The notes under the pieces are model-generated. The model saw only the letters and a list, made by a program, of their open reading frames with translations, ran no database searches and was not told where the DNA came from. DNA of 64,000 nucleotides. Origin: Bradyrhizobium canariense (GTDB lineage: Bacteria; Pseudomonadota; Alphaproteobacteria; Rhizobiales; Xanthobacteraceae). The position numbers were made by a program, and so were the translations under genes. Positions within the stretch are counted from its first letter, which is position 1; each line of letters opens with the position of its first letter. Positions 1 through 8,486 of the stretch are shown here, one piece after another. The stretch covers positions 124,001 to 188,000 of the forward strand of contig NZ_LT629750.1 of assembly GCF_900105125.1 (NCBI RefSeq), given 5' to 3'.

Positions 1-768
1 AAGCGCCCGCAGGCGGTGTTTCTGGCCGCGGCCAAGGTCGGCGGCATCGTCGCCAACAACACGCTGCGCGGCGAATTTCTCTACGACAACCTCGTCATCG
101 CGGCCAATGTGATCCAGGCCGCCCACACCAACGCGACCCAGAAACTGATGTTTCTCGGCTCGTCCTGCATCTATCCAAGGCTCGCGCCGCAGCCGCTGCG
201 CGAAGATTCGATGCTGACCGGGCCGCTGGAGCCGACCAACGAACCCTACGCGATCGCCAAGATCGCCGGGATCAAGATGGTCGAGGCCTATCGCAGCCAG
301 TATGGCTCCGACTTCATCAATGTGATGCCGACCAATCTGTACGGGCCCGGCGACAATTATCATCCCGAATACAGCCATGTCGTCGCCGCGCTGATCCGCA
401 GGTTTCACGAGGCGAAGGTTTCCGGCGCTTCCAACGTCGTGGTTTGGGGCACCGGCACGCCGCGGCGGGAATTCCTGTATGTCGACGATCTTGCGGATGC
501 CTGCATTCATCTGATGAAGAGCTATTCCAGCGACGAGCTGGTCAATATCGGCACCGGCGAAGACATCACCATCGCCGAATTCGCCCGCGTCGTCGCCGCA
601 GCCGTTGGCTATACCGGCGGGATCAGCTTCAATCCCTCGCGGCCCGACGGCACGCCGCGCAAATTGCTCGATGTCAGCCGTCTCGCCAAACTCGGCTGGC
701 GTGCAAGCACCTCCCTCAAGGATGGGATCGGGCTCGCCTATCAGGCGTATTTGCGCGACTCGAAATGA
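1..768 (+). CDS. fcl: GDP-L-fucose synthase, 3' portion (partial)
   Basis: The reading frame is open from base 1, so the N-terminus with the NADPH-binding Gly-rich loop lies outside the window. About 255 of roughly 310-320 residues remain. Visible are the SDR active-site pattern (Ser-Ser-Cys-Ile-Tyr followed by Tyr-Ala-Ile-Ala-Lys, the YxxxK pair), the GDP-sugar-binding stretch NLYGPGDNY and the C-terminal [13 protein letters not shown] motif typical of GDP-fucose synthase. The enzyme epimerises and reduces GDP-4-keto-6-deoxymannose to GDP-L-fucose in the cytoplasm. Its partner gmd probably lies just upstream, outside the window. manC at 37.6 kb could supply GDP-mannose. Family assignment is firm; the true start cannot be seen. 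Confidence 0.93.
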   Translation, partial: KRPQAVFLAAAKVGGIVANNTLRGEFLYDNLVIAANVIQAAHTNATQKLMFLGSSCIYPRLAPQPLREDSMLTGPLEPTNEPYAIAKIAGIKMVEAYRSQYGSDFINVMPTNLYGPGDNYHPEYSHVVAALIRRFHEAKVSGASNVVVWGTGTPRREFLYVDDLADACIHLMKSYSSDELVNIGTGEDITIAEFARVVAAAVGYTGGISFNPSRPDGTPRKLLDVSRLAKLGWRASTSLKDGIGLAYQAYLRDSK

Positions 769-827
769 TCGCCGGGTTTTCCCGGTCGGGTCGCTAACCG
801 AAGACCAGCCGAATCAAACATAGTTGA

Positions 828-983
828 AGCCGGATTCGGACGCGTGTTTCCGGGTTGTCCGCCAGCATCGCGTCGGCGGCAAGCAATACACAACTCTACA
901 CCCGCGCCGCCGAGGCCGCCTATCGGACGATGTGGAAGGAATATTGCATCTCACGCGGCGAACGCGCCCGGGCCGCGCCATAG
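828..983 (+). pseudogene. C-terminal remnant of a SPINDLY/OGT-type glycosyltransferase (tentative)
   Basis: A 51-codon frame that opens right after a stop and ends at TAG 981-983 has no usable start. Its residues read YTRAAEAAYRTMWKEY near the end. This matches the C-terminal helix pattern (FTRxxEAAYRxMW) of TPR-containing O-GlcNAc-transferase-like proteins, which are common in bradyrhizobia. The rest of such a protein is absent: the frame is closed upstream and fcl lies immediately before it. I read it as the debris of a deleted gene. The match is a remembered motif, not a search result. Confidence 0.4.
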
Positions 984-993
984 CGCGCGTTGA

Positions 994-1839
994 TCAGCGG
1001 TGGGCGGCGGAACGCGGCGCGGTCTTGCCCAGCTCTGCTGCCATTGCCGAGATCAGCGGCTTCATGAAATAGGCTTCGTTGGCCGGCGAGATGTCGGTGC
1101 GCAGGCCGTGCGCTTTGAGTTCCTCCGACACCACCGGGCCGACGGAAGCGATCGGCGTGCGCTCAAGCCCCTCGCGCAACCGCGCTTCGCAATCGTGGGC
1201 CTGGGCCACTTCGAACAGGCGGCGCGCCTGACCGGAACTGGTCAGCGCAATCGCATCAATACGGCCATTGGCCATTTCGTCGATGGCGGTGATGATGTTG
1301 GTTTCGGCCGCCTGCGCGTCATAGACATAGGGCAATACGGTATCTACTTCGGCGCCTTGCGCCGTGATGGCGCCGATCAGTCGGCCGTGATCCTTGTCCG
1401 GGTAGAGCTGCAGGCCCAGACGATGCCCTGTGAGATCGACGCGTGACAGCATCTCGGCAATGCCTTCCGAGGTTGGCTTTTCCGTCGTGACCTGCGGCTC
1501 GAGGCCGATCTCGCGCAGTGCACGGCCGGGCTTCGGCCCGCGGGCGAATTTTCGCGCCTTGCCGAGCGCGGCAATGAAGTCGCCGTCGACGTTGATCCGC
1601 CGCGCCACCTTCATCAGCCGCCGCAGGCCTTCGCCGGTCATCAGCACCAGATCGTCGAAAGGCGCGTCAATGAAACGCCTGATCCATGCCTCGATCGGGG
1701 CGGAATCGGGCGAATCGTGGATGGTGAACATCGGACATTGCACCACATCGGCGCCTTGCTCGGCGAGTAGGCGGGAAAACTGCGCTTCCTCGCGCGTTTC
1801 CATGATGAGAATGCGATAGCCGTTCAGTCTGTCCGCCAT
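994..1839 (-). CDS. hemD: Uroporphyrinogen-III synthase family protein
   Basis: 281 residues, close to the HemD family length. The layout is the two-lobed HemD fold: an N-terminal segment beginning RILIMETREEAQ, a central crossing around LQLYPDK, and a C-terminal segment with the family-typical ALTSSGQARRLFE and PIASVGPVVSEEL motifs. HemD cyclises hydroxymethylbilane to uroporphyrinogen III, the branch point for heme, siroheme and cobalamin. No hemC or other tetrapyrrole gene is adjacent, so this may be a second, stand-alone paralogue serving another pathway rather than the housekeeping copy. ATG start; the 3' end faces the remnant at 828-983. Confidence 0.8.
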   Translation of the reverse strand: MADRLNGYRILIMETREEAQFSRLLAEQGADVVQCPMFTIHDSPDSAPIEAWIRRFIDAPFDDLVLMTGEGLRRLMKVARRINVDGDFIAALGKARKFARGPKPGRALREIGLEPQVTTEKPTSEGIAEMLSRVDLTGHRLGLQLYPDKDHGRLIGAITAQGAEVDTVLPYVYDAQAAETNIITAIDEMANGRIDAIALTSSGQARRLFEVAQAHDCEARLREGLERTPIASVGPVVSEELKAHGLRTDISPANEAYFMKPLISAMAAELGKTAPRSAAHR

Positions 1840-1898
1840 GATGTTGCTCCAGAGGCTGCTTCAGCTCTGCTGGAGCAGACTCACCTTACCTTTTGTTT

Positions 1899-1972
1899 GA
1901 GCATGATCTCCGCGCAAACGCTCCGCGTTTGTCGCGAGGGAAAACCGGTTTCCACTTTTCGGGATCATGCCC
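1899..1972. repeat. Intergenic palindromic repeat, family C, copy 1
   Basis: The element begins GCATGATCTCC and ends GGGATCATGC, so its ends are inverted copies of GATCATGC. The interior carries CAAACG/CGTTTG and the block AACCGGTTTCCACTTTTCGG. Related copies are at 40252-40300, 41528-41576 and 45604-45652. It lies in the 260-bp gap between hemD and purU; an apparent 65-codon frame across it is not a gene. Confidence 0.8.
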
Positions 1973-2099
1973 TAACGCCGGTCGCCTTCGGTTTGTTCAT
2001 CTTGACCCCTTGACCGGGATTGGCGCAAGGCCGCCGCGGGTGATAGAGCAGGGCATGTCATACCGTTCCGTCGTCATCCCCGTGTTGTAAACAGCCCAC

Positions 2100-2963
2100 A
2101 TGCCCGACCATCAATTCGTTCTGACACTATCCTGCCCGGACCGTCCCGGCATTGTCTCCGCGGTGTCGACGTTCCTCGCCCATAACGGGCAGAACATTCT
2201 CGACGCGCAGCAGTTCAACGACGTCGAGACCGGTCATTTCTTCATGCGGGTGGTGTTCAACGCCGCCGATCTAGCGGTCAATCTCGCCGCCCTGCAAACC
2301 GGATTCACCGCGATCGCGGACCGTTTCGGCATGGACTGGCTGATGCGCGATCGCGCCACGCGCCGCCGGGTGATGCTGCTGGTCTCCAAATCGGATCACT
2401 GCCTCGCCGATATCCTTTATCGCTGGCGGACCGGTGAGCTGGAAATGATCCCGACCGCCATTGTCTCCAACCATCCGCGAGAAACCTACGGCAGTCTCGA
2501 TTTCGGCGAGATCCCGTTTCACTTTTTTCCCGTAACCAGGGAAACCAAGCGCGAACAGGAAACCTCGATCTGGGACCTGGTCGAACAAACCAAAACCGAT
2601 CTGGTGGTGCTGGCGCGTTACATGCAGATCCTGTCGGACGAGATGTCCGCCAAACTGTCCGGACGCTGCATCAACATCCACCACTCGTTTCTGCCGGGCT
2701 TCAAGGGCGCGCGGCCGTATCATCAGGCGCATGAGCGCGGCGTCAAATTGATCGGCGCCACCGCGCATTACGTGACCCGCGACCTCGATGAGGGCCCGAT
2801 CATCGACCAGGACGTCGAGCACATCAGCCATCGCGACACGCCCGACGATCTCGTCCGCAAGGGACGCGATATCGAGCGCCGCGTGCTGGCGCGCGCGATG
2901 CGCCATCATCTGGAAGATCGCGTGCTCCTCAACGGCCGCAAGACCGTGGTGTTCATGGGGTGA
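2100..2963 (+). CDS. purU: Formyltetrahydrofolate deformylase
   Basis: 287 residues, matching PurU. Residues 1-80 form an ACT regulatory domain ([12 protein letters not shown], then EQFND-type motif here as [14 protein letters not shown]). Residues about 88-280 form the formyltransferase-fold catalytic domain. The N/H/D catalytic set is visible: Asn192 and His194 in [11 protein letters not shown], and the acidic pair in RDLDEGPII near 228-231. The enzyme hydrolyses 10-formyl-THF to formate and THF, balancing one-carbon pools for purine and methionine metabolism. ATG start at 2100. The gene is alone on its strand, with the convergent lipoprotein gene ending 24 bp downstream. Confidence 0.95.
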   Translation: MPDHQFVLTLSCPDRPGIVSAVSTFLAHNGQNILDAQQFNDVETGHFFMRVVFNAADLAVNLAALQTGFTAIADRFGMDWLMRDRATRRRVMLLVSKSDHCLADILYRWRTGELEMIPTAIVSNHPRETYGSLDFGEIPFHFFPVTRETKREQETSIWDLVEQTKTDLVVLARYMQILSDEMSAKLSGRCINIHHSFLPGFKGARPYHQAHERGVKLIGATAHYVTRDLDEGPIIDQDVEHISHRDTPDDLVRKGRDIERRVLARAMRHHLEDRVLLNGRKTVVFMG

Positions 2964-2987
2964 CGCGCCCGTGCGCTGGCAGCGCGC

Positions 2988-3269
2988 TCAATGAACCGGA
3001 TTGATCGCGCTCGAGGATGCCGGCGGATTGGCCGCATCCGCTGCCGGCGCGGGTTCGAGCCGCTTGCGGTCGCGTTCCTGCATCCATTCATCGTACTTAG
3101 CGCTGCCCGGACGAGGCGGCGCGTCCGCAGGCAGGCCGCCGAGCCATTGCGGAACATAGTCGCCCATGCCGTTCGCGAGCTTTTCGTTGATGGTCCCACA
3201 GCCGCTCAGCGCGCAGGCTGAAAGCGTGAGGGCAAGCATGATGACGAGATGGCGGCTTCTGATCGGCAT
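2988..3269 (-). CDS. Small putative outer-membrane lipoprotein
   Basis: 93 residues. A basic N-terminus (MPIRSRH), a hydrophobic run and the lipobox LSGC (Cys23) indicate a signal-peptidase-II substrate. The mature part is short and Pro/Ala/Asp-rich, with no recognisable domain. It begins GTINEKLANGMGDYVPQWLGGLP, a pattern I associate with conserved bradyrhizobial hypothetical proteins. Asn-Glu and not Asp follows the lipidated Cys region, so no inner-membrane-retention signal is evident. Function unknown. It is convergent with purU and divergent from the ABC cassette. Confidence 0.75.
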   Translation of the reverse strand: MPIRSRHLVIMLALTLSACALSGCGTINEKLANGMGDYVPQWLGGLPADAPPRPGSAKYDEWMQERDRKRLEPAPAADAANPPASSSAINPVH

Positions 3270-3628
3270 TTGCGAGCGCGTTACGGCCTAGTCGTTGGTT
3301 TTGGGTCAAAGTGCCTAAGAGCGCATTTTGGTGCGGTGCAGCGCGGCCGAAGCTTGTTCGGACCACAATACGGTAAAATTGCAATCCGTGTTGAATGAAA
3401 TATATGGTACTTAAATACCTATATCATCGGAAGGGCATGATGCGCTCGCGCCAGCGATTCGATGGGGAGGCGCTGCAAAACAGGTTGCGCCCATCGTCGC
3501 GATTGACAAGGTCACAGCGCTGAGACGCCATGCCGCGCCGATACACGGTTGAAGATTTTCAGCTATACGGTCAGGCAAAGGGCCGGGGACTCGGTTCGAA
3601 AGACGAAACTGATCAGGGGAGGGTGTTA
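3270..3628. other. 359-bp divergent intergenic region upstream of the ABC cassette
   Basis: No gene is supported here. It must hold the promoters of the lipoprotein (leftward) and of the binding-protein gene (rightward). It contains a conspicuous AT-rich inverted repeat at 3400-3424. An in-frame upstream extension of the binding-protein frame from 3530 is leader sequence: it would put 33 polar residues before a normal signal peptide. Confidence 0.6.
3400..3424. promoter_or_regulatory. AT-rich inverted repeat, possible operator
   Basis: Left arm ATATATGGTA and right arm TACCTATAT surround a CTTAAA centre, with one unpaired base in the left arm. In a genome this G+C-rich, a 25-bp AT-rich dyad about 205 bp upstream of the ABC-cassette start stands out. 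The binding factor is unknown. Confidence 0.35.
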
Positions 3629-4807
3629 ATGTCGATTTCCAGGATGTTGTCGCAGGCTGCACTGGGCGCTGCGATATTGGGCACGCTGGCGCTGGTGCCT
3701 GCGCGCGCGCAGGAGACCGTCAAGATCGGCCTGATCCTGCCGATGACCGGCGGACAGGCCTCGACCGGCAAGCAGATCGACAATGCGATCAAACTCTACA
3801 TGCAGCAGAACGGCGATACCGTCGCCGGCAAGAAGATCGAGGTCATCCTCCGGGACGACGCGGCGCTCCCTGACAACACCAAGCGCCTCGCGCAGGAGCT
3901 GATCGTCAACGACAAGGTCACTATCATCGCCGGCTTCGGCGTCACCCCGGCAGCACTTGCGGCGGCGCCGCTGGCGACGCAAGCCAAGATTCCGGAAGTG
4001 GTGATGGCGGCGGGCACTTCTGTTATCACCGAGCGCTCGCCCTACATCGTGCGCACTTCTTTCACGCTGCCGCAGTCATCCACCATTATCGGCGACTGGG
4101 CCGTCAAGAACGGCATCAAGAAGGTTGCGACGCTGACCTCCGACTACGCCCCCGGCAACGACGCGCTGGCTTCCTTCAAGGAGCATTTTACGGCCGGCGG
4201 CGGCGAGATCGTCGAAGAGGTCAAGGTGCCCCTGGCCAATCCCGACTTCGCGCCGTTCCTGCAGCGGATGAAGGATGCCAAGCCCGATGCCATGTTCGTG
4301 TTCGTTCCGGCAGGCCAGGGCGGTAATTTCATGAAGCAATATGCCGAGCGTGGGCTCGACAAGTCAGGCATCAAGGTAATCGGCCCCGGCGACGTCATGG
4401 ACGACGATCTGCTCAACGGCATGGGCGATGCGGCGCTCGGCGCCGTCACCGCGCATATCTACTCCGCGGCGCATCCCTCGCAAATGAACAAGGATTTCGT
4501 CGCCGCCTACAAGAAGGCTTTCGGTTCGCGCCCGGGCTTCATGGCGGTCAGCGGCTATGACGGCATGCACCTGATTTATGATGCGCTGAAGAAGACCGGC
4601 GGCAAGACCGATGGTGACGCGCTGATCGGGGCCATGAAAGGGATGAAGTGGGAAAGCCCGCGCGGCCCGATCTCGATCGATCCGGATACCCGCGACATCG
4701 TGCAGAACGTCTATATCCGCAAGGTCGAGAAGGTCGACGGCGAGCTCTATAACGTCGAATTCCAGACCTTCGAAGCCGTCAAGGATCCCGGCAAGACGAA
4801 GAAGTGA
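3629..4807 (+). CDS. ABC transporter periplasmic binding protein, HAAT family
   Basis: 392 residues. The start at 3629 is chosen because it gives a Sec signal peptide (MSISRMLSQAALGAAILG, cleavage near ARAQE) and is preceded by AGGGGAGG at the right distance. The mature protein starts VKIGLILPMTGGQAS, the Leu/Ile/Val-binding (Peripla_BP_6) signature, and shows GFGVTPAALA, SDYAPG and SGYDGMHLIYDAL as in that fold. It delivers a ligand to the permeases encoded downstream. The ligand could be a branched-chain amino acid, but related proteins bind aromatic acids, amides or urea, so it is not assigned. First gene of a five-gene cassette. Confidence 0.92.
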   Translation: MSISRMLSQAALGAAILGTLALVPARAQETVKIGLILPMTGGQASTGKQIDNAIKLYMQQNGDTVAGKKIEVILRDDAALPDNTKRLAQELIVNDKVTIIAGFGVTPAALAAAPLATQAKIPEVVMAAGTSVITERSPYIVRTSFTLPQSSTIIGDWAVKNGIKKVATLTSDYAPGNDALASFKEHFTAGGGEIVEEVKVPLANPDFAPFLQRMKDAKPDAMFVFVPAGQGGNFMKQYAERGLDKSGIKVIGPGDVMDDDLLNGMGDAALGAVTAHIYSAAHPSQMNKDFVAAYKKAFGSRPGFMAVSGYDGMHLIYDALKKTGGKTDGDALIGAMKGMKWESPRGPISIDPDTRDIVQNVYIRKVEKVDGELYNVEFQTFEAVKDPGKTKK

Positions 4808-4850
4808 CGTCGACTCGACGTCATTCCGGGGTGCATGCTTCACACTCTTC

Positions 4851-4938
4851 CGTCATGGCCGGGCTTGTCCCGGCCATCCACGCCTTCCTTCGTGCTGAAA
4901 AAAAGACGTGGATGCCCGGCACAAGGCCGGGCATGACG
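4851..4938. repeat. Intergenic palindromic repeat, family A, copy 1
   Basis: An 88-bp imperfect palindrome. It begins CGTCATGGCCGGGCTTGTCC and ends GCCGGGCATGACG, with ACGTGGATG / CATCCACG internal arms. Copies 2 and 3 are at 14171-14257 and 15811-15896. It sits between the binding-protein gene and the first permease, so it is probably transcribed and could form a stable RNA hairpin that sets the ratio of binding protein to permease. Confidence 0.85.
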
Positions 4939-4995
4939 ATGTAACTACTTCGGTACTATTGCCGAGATATCGCTGGTTTCGGTTGACCTGATCCC

Positions 4996-5865
4996 ATGAC
5001 CTCCGTACTCACCAATCTGTTCGACGGCGTCGCCTACGGCATGTTGCTGTTCGTGCTGGCCTGCGGTCTGGCGGTGACGCTCGGGCTGATGAACTTCGTC
5101 AACCTCGCGCATGGCGCATTCGCGATGGCGGGCGGCTATGTCTGCGCGGTCCTGGTCAATCAGTCGGGCTGGCCGTTTTTTGCGGCGCTGCCGCTGGCAT
5201 TTGTCGCAAGTGCCGCGACCGGCATCGTGTTCGAGCGCGCGCTCTATCGCCATCTCTACACGAGAGGCCATCTCGACCAGGTGCTGTTCAGTATCGGCCT
5301 CGTGTTCATGTCGGTGGCGGCGGTCGATTACATCATGGGGTCGTCGCGGGTCTTCATCAAATTGCCGGCGGCGCTCGAAGGCCAGTTCGATGTCTTCGGC
5401 GTCGGCATCGGCCGCTACCGACTGATGATCGTGGTCATCTGCGGTCTTTTGACCGTGGCGCTGCAACTGGTGCTGGCGCGGACCAGATTCGGCAGCCGGC
5501 TTCGCGCCGCGGTGGACGATCCGCGCGCCGCCAGCGGGCTCGGCATCAACGTGCCGCAGGTATTCGCCTTCACCTTTGCGTTCGGATGCGGTCTTGCCGG
5601 TCTCGGCGGCGCGCTCAGCGCCGAGATCCTCGGGCTCGATCCGTATTTTCCGCTGAAATTCATGATCTACTTTCTGATCGTGGTGACCGTCGGCGGCTCC
5701 TCTAGCATCACCGGGCCATTCCTCGCCTCGCTGCTGCTCGGCATCGGCGACGTCGCCGGTAAATATTACGTGCCGAAGATGGGACCATTCGTGATCTACA
5801 CCATTATGATCGTGATCCTGATCTGGCGTCCCAACGGCCTGTTCGGCCGCACCGCTGCGCGGTGA
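4996..5865 (+). CDS. HAAT ABC transporter permease (LivH type)
   Basis: 289 residues with about eight hydrophobic segments. It opens TNLFDGVAYGMLLFVLACGLAVTLGLMNFVNLAHGAF, whose GLMNFVNLAHG core is the LivH hallmark. The EAA-like cytoplasmic region sits near RAAVDDPRAASGLGIN. It forms the inner-membrane channel with the next permease. It follows the binding-protein gene after a 188-bp gap that contains a palindromic repeat, and is separated from the next gene by 7 bp. ATG start. Confidence 0.93.
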   Translation: MTSVLTNLFDGVAYGMLLFVLACGLAVTLGLMNFVNLAHGAFAMAGGYVCAVLVNQSGWPFFAALPLAFVASAATGIVFERALYRHLYTRGHLDQVLFSIGLVFMSVAAVDYIMGSSRVFIKLPAALEGQFDVFGVGIGRYRLMIVVICGLLTVALQLVLARTRFGSRLRAAVDDPRAASGLGINVPQVFAFTFAFGCGLAGLGGALSAEILGLDPYFPLKFMIYFLIVVTVGGSSSITGPFLASLLLGIGDVAGKYYVPKMGPFVIYTIMIVILIWRPNGLFGRTAAR

Positions 5866-5872
5866 CGCCGAC

Positions 5873-6904
5873 ATGACCGCGCTCGCCGATGTCGGATATT
5901 ATTCAAGGCGGCAGGCACGATGGCGCTGGAGCGAGATCGTGTTCTGGCTGGCGGCGCTGGCTTGCGCGTTCGCATTTCCCTCGCGCTATCTGATCATGAC
6001 CGACATCGTGCGGCTCGGTCTGTTTGCGCTATCGCTGGATCTGATCCTCGGATACGCCGGCATTGTCTCGCTCGGCCATGCGGCGTTCTTCGGCGTCGGC
6101 GCCTATGCGGCCGGGCTGCTCGCGGTGCACGGCATCATTAATGAGCCGGTGATTGCTCTGGTCGTAGCCGGCCTTGCCGCCGCGGTGCTCGGATTTTTGA
6201 CGAGTTTCCTGGTGATCAGGGGCGTCGACCTGACCCGCCTGATGGTGACGCTGGGGATTGCACTGTTGCTGGAAGCGCTGGCGGAGCGGTTCTCGGATAT
6301 CACCGGCGGCACCGACGGGCTGCAAGGCATCGAGATCCAGCCGATTCTCGGTTTCTTTACGTTCGACATGTTCGGCAAGACCGGTTTCTTCTACTCGCTT
6401 GCCGTGTTGTTTGTTCTGTTCCTGCTGGCGCGGCGGATCGTGCATTCGCCGTTTGGCCTGTCGCTGCGCGCGATCCGCAACAATCCGCTGCGCGCGTCCG
6501 CGATCGGCATTCCCGTCAATCGCCGCCTGATCGCGGTGTACACGCTGGCCGCGTTTTATGCAGGGATCGCGGGCGCGCTGTTCACCCAGACCACGGCGCT
6601 GGCCTCGCTGGATGTATTCTCATTCGAGCGCTCTGCCGACCTGATGCTGGTGCTGGTCCTCGGCGGCACCGGCTATCTCTATGGCGGACTGATCGGCGCC
6701 GTCGTGTTCCGGTTGCTGCAGGAAGTGTTTTCCTCGATCACCCCGCAATACTGGCAGTTCTGGATCGGTCTTGTGCTGGTCGTGATCGTGCTGATCGGCC
6801 GCCAGCGCCTGCATCGCTGGGTGTTGTGGGCGCCGAACCTGATCGTGCGGCAGCTCGGTGGACGCAAGGCGATCGTCGCGGTTCCGGAAGGCGACGCGCC
6901 ATGA
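5873..6904 (+). CDS. HAAT ABC transporter permease (LivM type)
   Basis: 343 residues, with hydrophobic segments throughout and a short basic N-terminus. The motif LDLILGYAGIVSLGHAAFFG is the LivM signature, and RAIRNNPLRASAIGIPVNR is the coupling-loop region that contacts the ATPases. It pairs with the upstream permease. The stop codon overlaps the next gene's ATG (ATGA), indicating translational coupling. Confidence 0.93.
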   Translation: MTALADVGYYSRRQARWRWSEIVFWLAALACAFAFPSRYLIMTDIVRLGLFALSLDLILGYAGIVSLGHAAFFGVGAYAAGLLAVHGIINEPVIALVVAGLAAAVLGFLTSFLVIRGVDLTRLMVTLGIALLLEALAERFSDITGGTDGLQGIEIQPILGFFTFDMFGKTGFFYSLAVLFVLFLLARRIVHSPFGLSLRAIRNNPLRASAIGIPVNRRLIAVYTLAAFYAGIAGALFTQTTALASLDVFSFERSADLMLVLVLGGTGYLYGGLIGAVVFRLLQEVFSSITPQYWQFWIGLVLVVIVLIGRQRLHRWVLWAPNLIVRQLGGRKAIVAVPEGDAP

Positions 6905-7653
6905 CCTTTGCGCTGGAAACCCGCGCGCTCGAAAAGCAATTCGGTGGCCTGAAGGTCACGTGCGATCTGTCGCTCGGGATCGCGCCGGGCGCCCGCCACG
7001 CCGTGATCGGCCCGAACGGCGCCGGCAAGACCACCGTCATCAATTTGCTGACCGGCGTGCTCAAACCCAATGCCGGGCGCATCCTGCTAGAAGGCCACGA
7101 CATCACCGATTTGCCGGTGCATACGCGGGTGCGGCGCGGCCTGTCGCGCACCTTCCAGATCAACCAGCTTTACGCCGACCTGACGCCGCGCGAGACCATC
7201 GGCCTTGTGGTCTCGGAACGGCTCGGTCATGGCGGCGACTGGTGGCGAAGGCTCGGCACGCGCGACGATGTCAACGCCGAGATCGCCGAGAATCTGGCGC
7301 GCTTTCATCTGCTCGACGTCATGAACGAGACCACCGCGACGCTGCCTTATGGAAAACAGCGGCTGCTGGAGATCGCGGTCGCGATTGCCACCAAGCCGCG
7401 CGTGCTGCTGCTCGATGAACCCGCCGCTGGCGTGCCCGAAGGCGAGCGCCACGATATTCTCTCCGCCGTCGCAGCACTGCCCCGCGACGTGACCGTGCTC
7501 CTGATCGAGCATGACATGGATTTGGTGTTTTCGTTCGCCGACCGCATCTCCGTGCTGGTCAATGGCGCGCTGCTGGTCGAGGGCGCGCCCGACGAGGTCG
7601 CGCGGGATCCGAGGGTCAAAGCGGTCTATCTCGGCGAGGCGGCGGATGCCTGA
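6901..7653 (+). CDS. HAAT ABC transporter ATP-binding protein (LivG type)
   Basis: 250 residues from the ATG that overlaps the LivM-type stop. Walker A is GPNGAGKTT near residues 37-45. Typical LivG features follow: RTFQINQLYADLT at the Q-loop, Walker B LLLDEPAAGVP and the H-loop in LLIEHDMDLVFSFADRI. The usual LSGG signature is replaced by LPYGKQRLLEIA, a form regularly seen in this branch. It overlaps the next gene by 8 bp. The frame extends upstream to 6826, but that part lies inside the LivM-type gene and is not translated as this protein. Confidence 0.92.
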   Translation: MTFALETRALEKQFGGLKVTCDLSLGIAPGARHAVIGPNGAGKTTVINLLTGVLKPNAGRILLEGHDITDLPVHTRVRRGLSRTFQINQLYADLTPRETIGLVVSERLGHGGDWWRRLGTRDDVNAEIAENLARFHLLDVMNETTATLPYGKQRLLEIAVAIATKPRVLLLDEPAAGVPEGERHDILSAVAALPRDVTVLLIEHDMDLVFSFADRISVLVNGALLVEGAPDEVARDPRVKAVYLGEAADA

Positions 7654-8356
7654 TCTTCTCACCATCGAGGGTCTACGCGCCGGATATGGCGAAGCGGTGG
7701 TGCTGCCCGGCATGTCGCTGCGCCTTCCGGAAAGCCAGGTGCTGGCGCTGCTGGGGCGCAACGGCACCGGCAAGACCACGCTGATCAATTCGATTGTCGG
7801 GGTCACGCGTCGGTTTGGCGGAAGCATCGCCGTCGGCGGGCGCGATATCACCTCGATGCGGCCGGACCAGCGGGCGCGGGCCGGCATCGGCTGGGTGCCG
7901 CAGGAGCGGAATATCTTTCGCTCGCTGACGGTGGAAGAAAACATGACCGCGGTGGCGCAGCCCGGACATTGGACGGTGACAAAGGTTTTCGAGATGTTTC
8001 CGCGCCTGAAAGAGCGGCGCAACAATTTCGGCAACCAGCTTTCCGGCGGCGAGCAGCAGATGCTCGCCATCGGCCGCGCGCTCACGCTCAACCCGAAAGT
8101 TTTGCTGCTGGACGAGCCGACCGAGGGGCTGGCGCCGATTATCGTTGAGGAACTCCTAAAGGCGCTCGGCAAAATTACCCGATCAGGCGGCACCTGTTCG
8201 ATCATCGTCGAGCAGAATGCGCAAAAGGTTCTAGGGCTCGCCGATCGTGTTGTGATATTGGAGCGCGGCGCGATCGTTCATGATGCGGCGAGTGCCGATC
8301 TGAAGGCCGATCCCGCGGTGCTGGAGCGCTATCTGGGGGTCTCCGCCAAGGTATGA
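7646..8356 (+). CDS. HAAT ABC transporter ATP-binding protein (LivF type)
   Basis: 236 residues. Walker A GRNGTGKTT, Q-loop WVPQERNIFRSLTVEEN, signature LSGGEQQMLAIGRAL, Walker B LLLDEPTEGLAPII and H-loop IIVEQNAQ are all intact. The start at 7646 gives the LivF-type beginning MPDLLTIEGLRAGYGEAVVL and overlaps the previous gene by 8 bp, so the two ATPases are translationally coupled. It is the second nucleotide-binding subunit and the last transporter gene of the cassette. Confidence 0.93.
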   Translation: MPDLLTIEGLRAGYGEAVVLPGMSLRLPESQVLALLGRNGTGKTTLINSIVGVTRRFGGSIAVGGRDITSMRPDQRARAGIGWVPQERNIFRSLTVEENMTAVAQPGHWTVTKVFEMFPRLKERRNNFGNQLSGGEQQMLAIGRALTLNPKVLLLDEPTEGLAPIIVEELLKALGKITRSGGTCSIIVEQNAQKVLGLADRVVILERGAIVHDAASADLKADPAVLERYLGVSAKV

Positions 8357-8486
8357 TTTCTTTCGTCATTCCGGGGCCGCGAGTGAACCGAGCGAACTCG
8401 GAATCTGGCATTAGGCGTGATGCCGGGCCGGCGTCTTCGGCGCATCCCGGACTGACTTTGAGATCGTTTTCGAGGGAGTGAACACC

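Noticed and set aside
824..1072. 82-codon rightward frame between fcl and hemD
   Set aside because: It overlaps hemD antisense, has no ribosome site and no recognisable protein features. The other frame of the same DNA fits a gene remnant better.
1893..2090. 65-codon frame upstream of purU
   Set aside because: It runs through a family C palindromic repeat and lacks a ribosome site.
3530..3628. N-terminal extension of the HAAT binding protein
   Set aside because: It would place 33 polar residues before a normal signal peptide. The ATG at 3629 has a good ribosome site.
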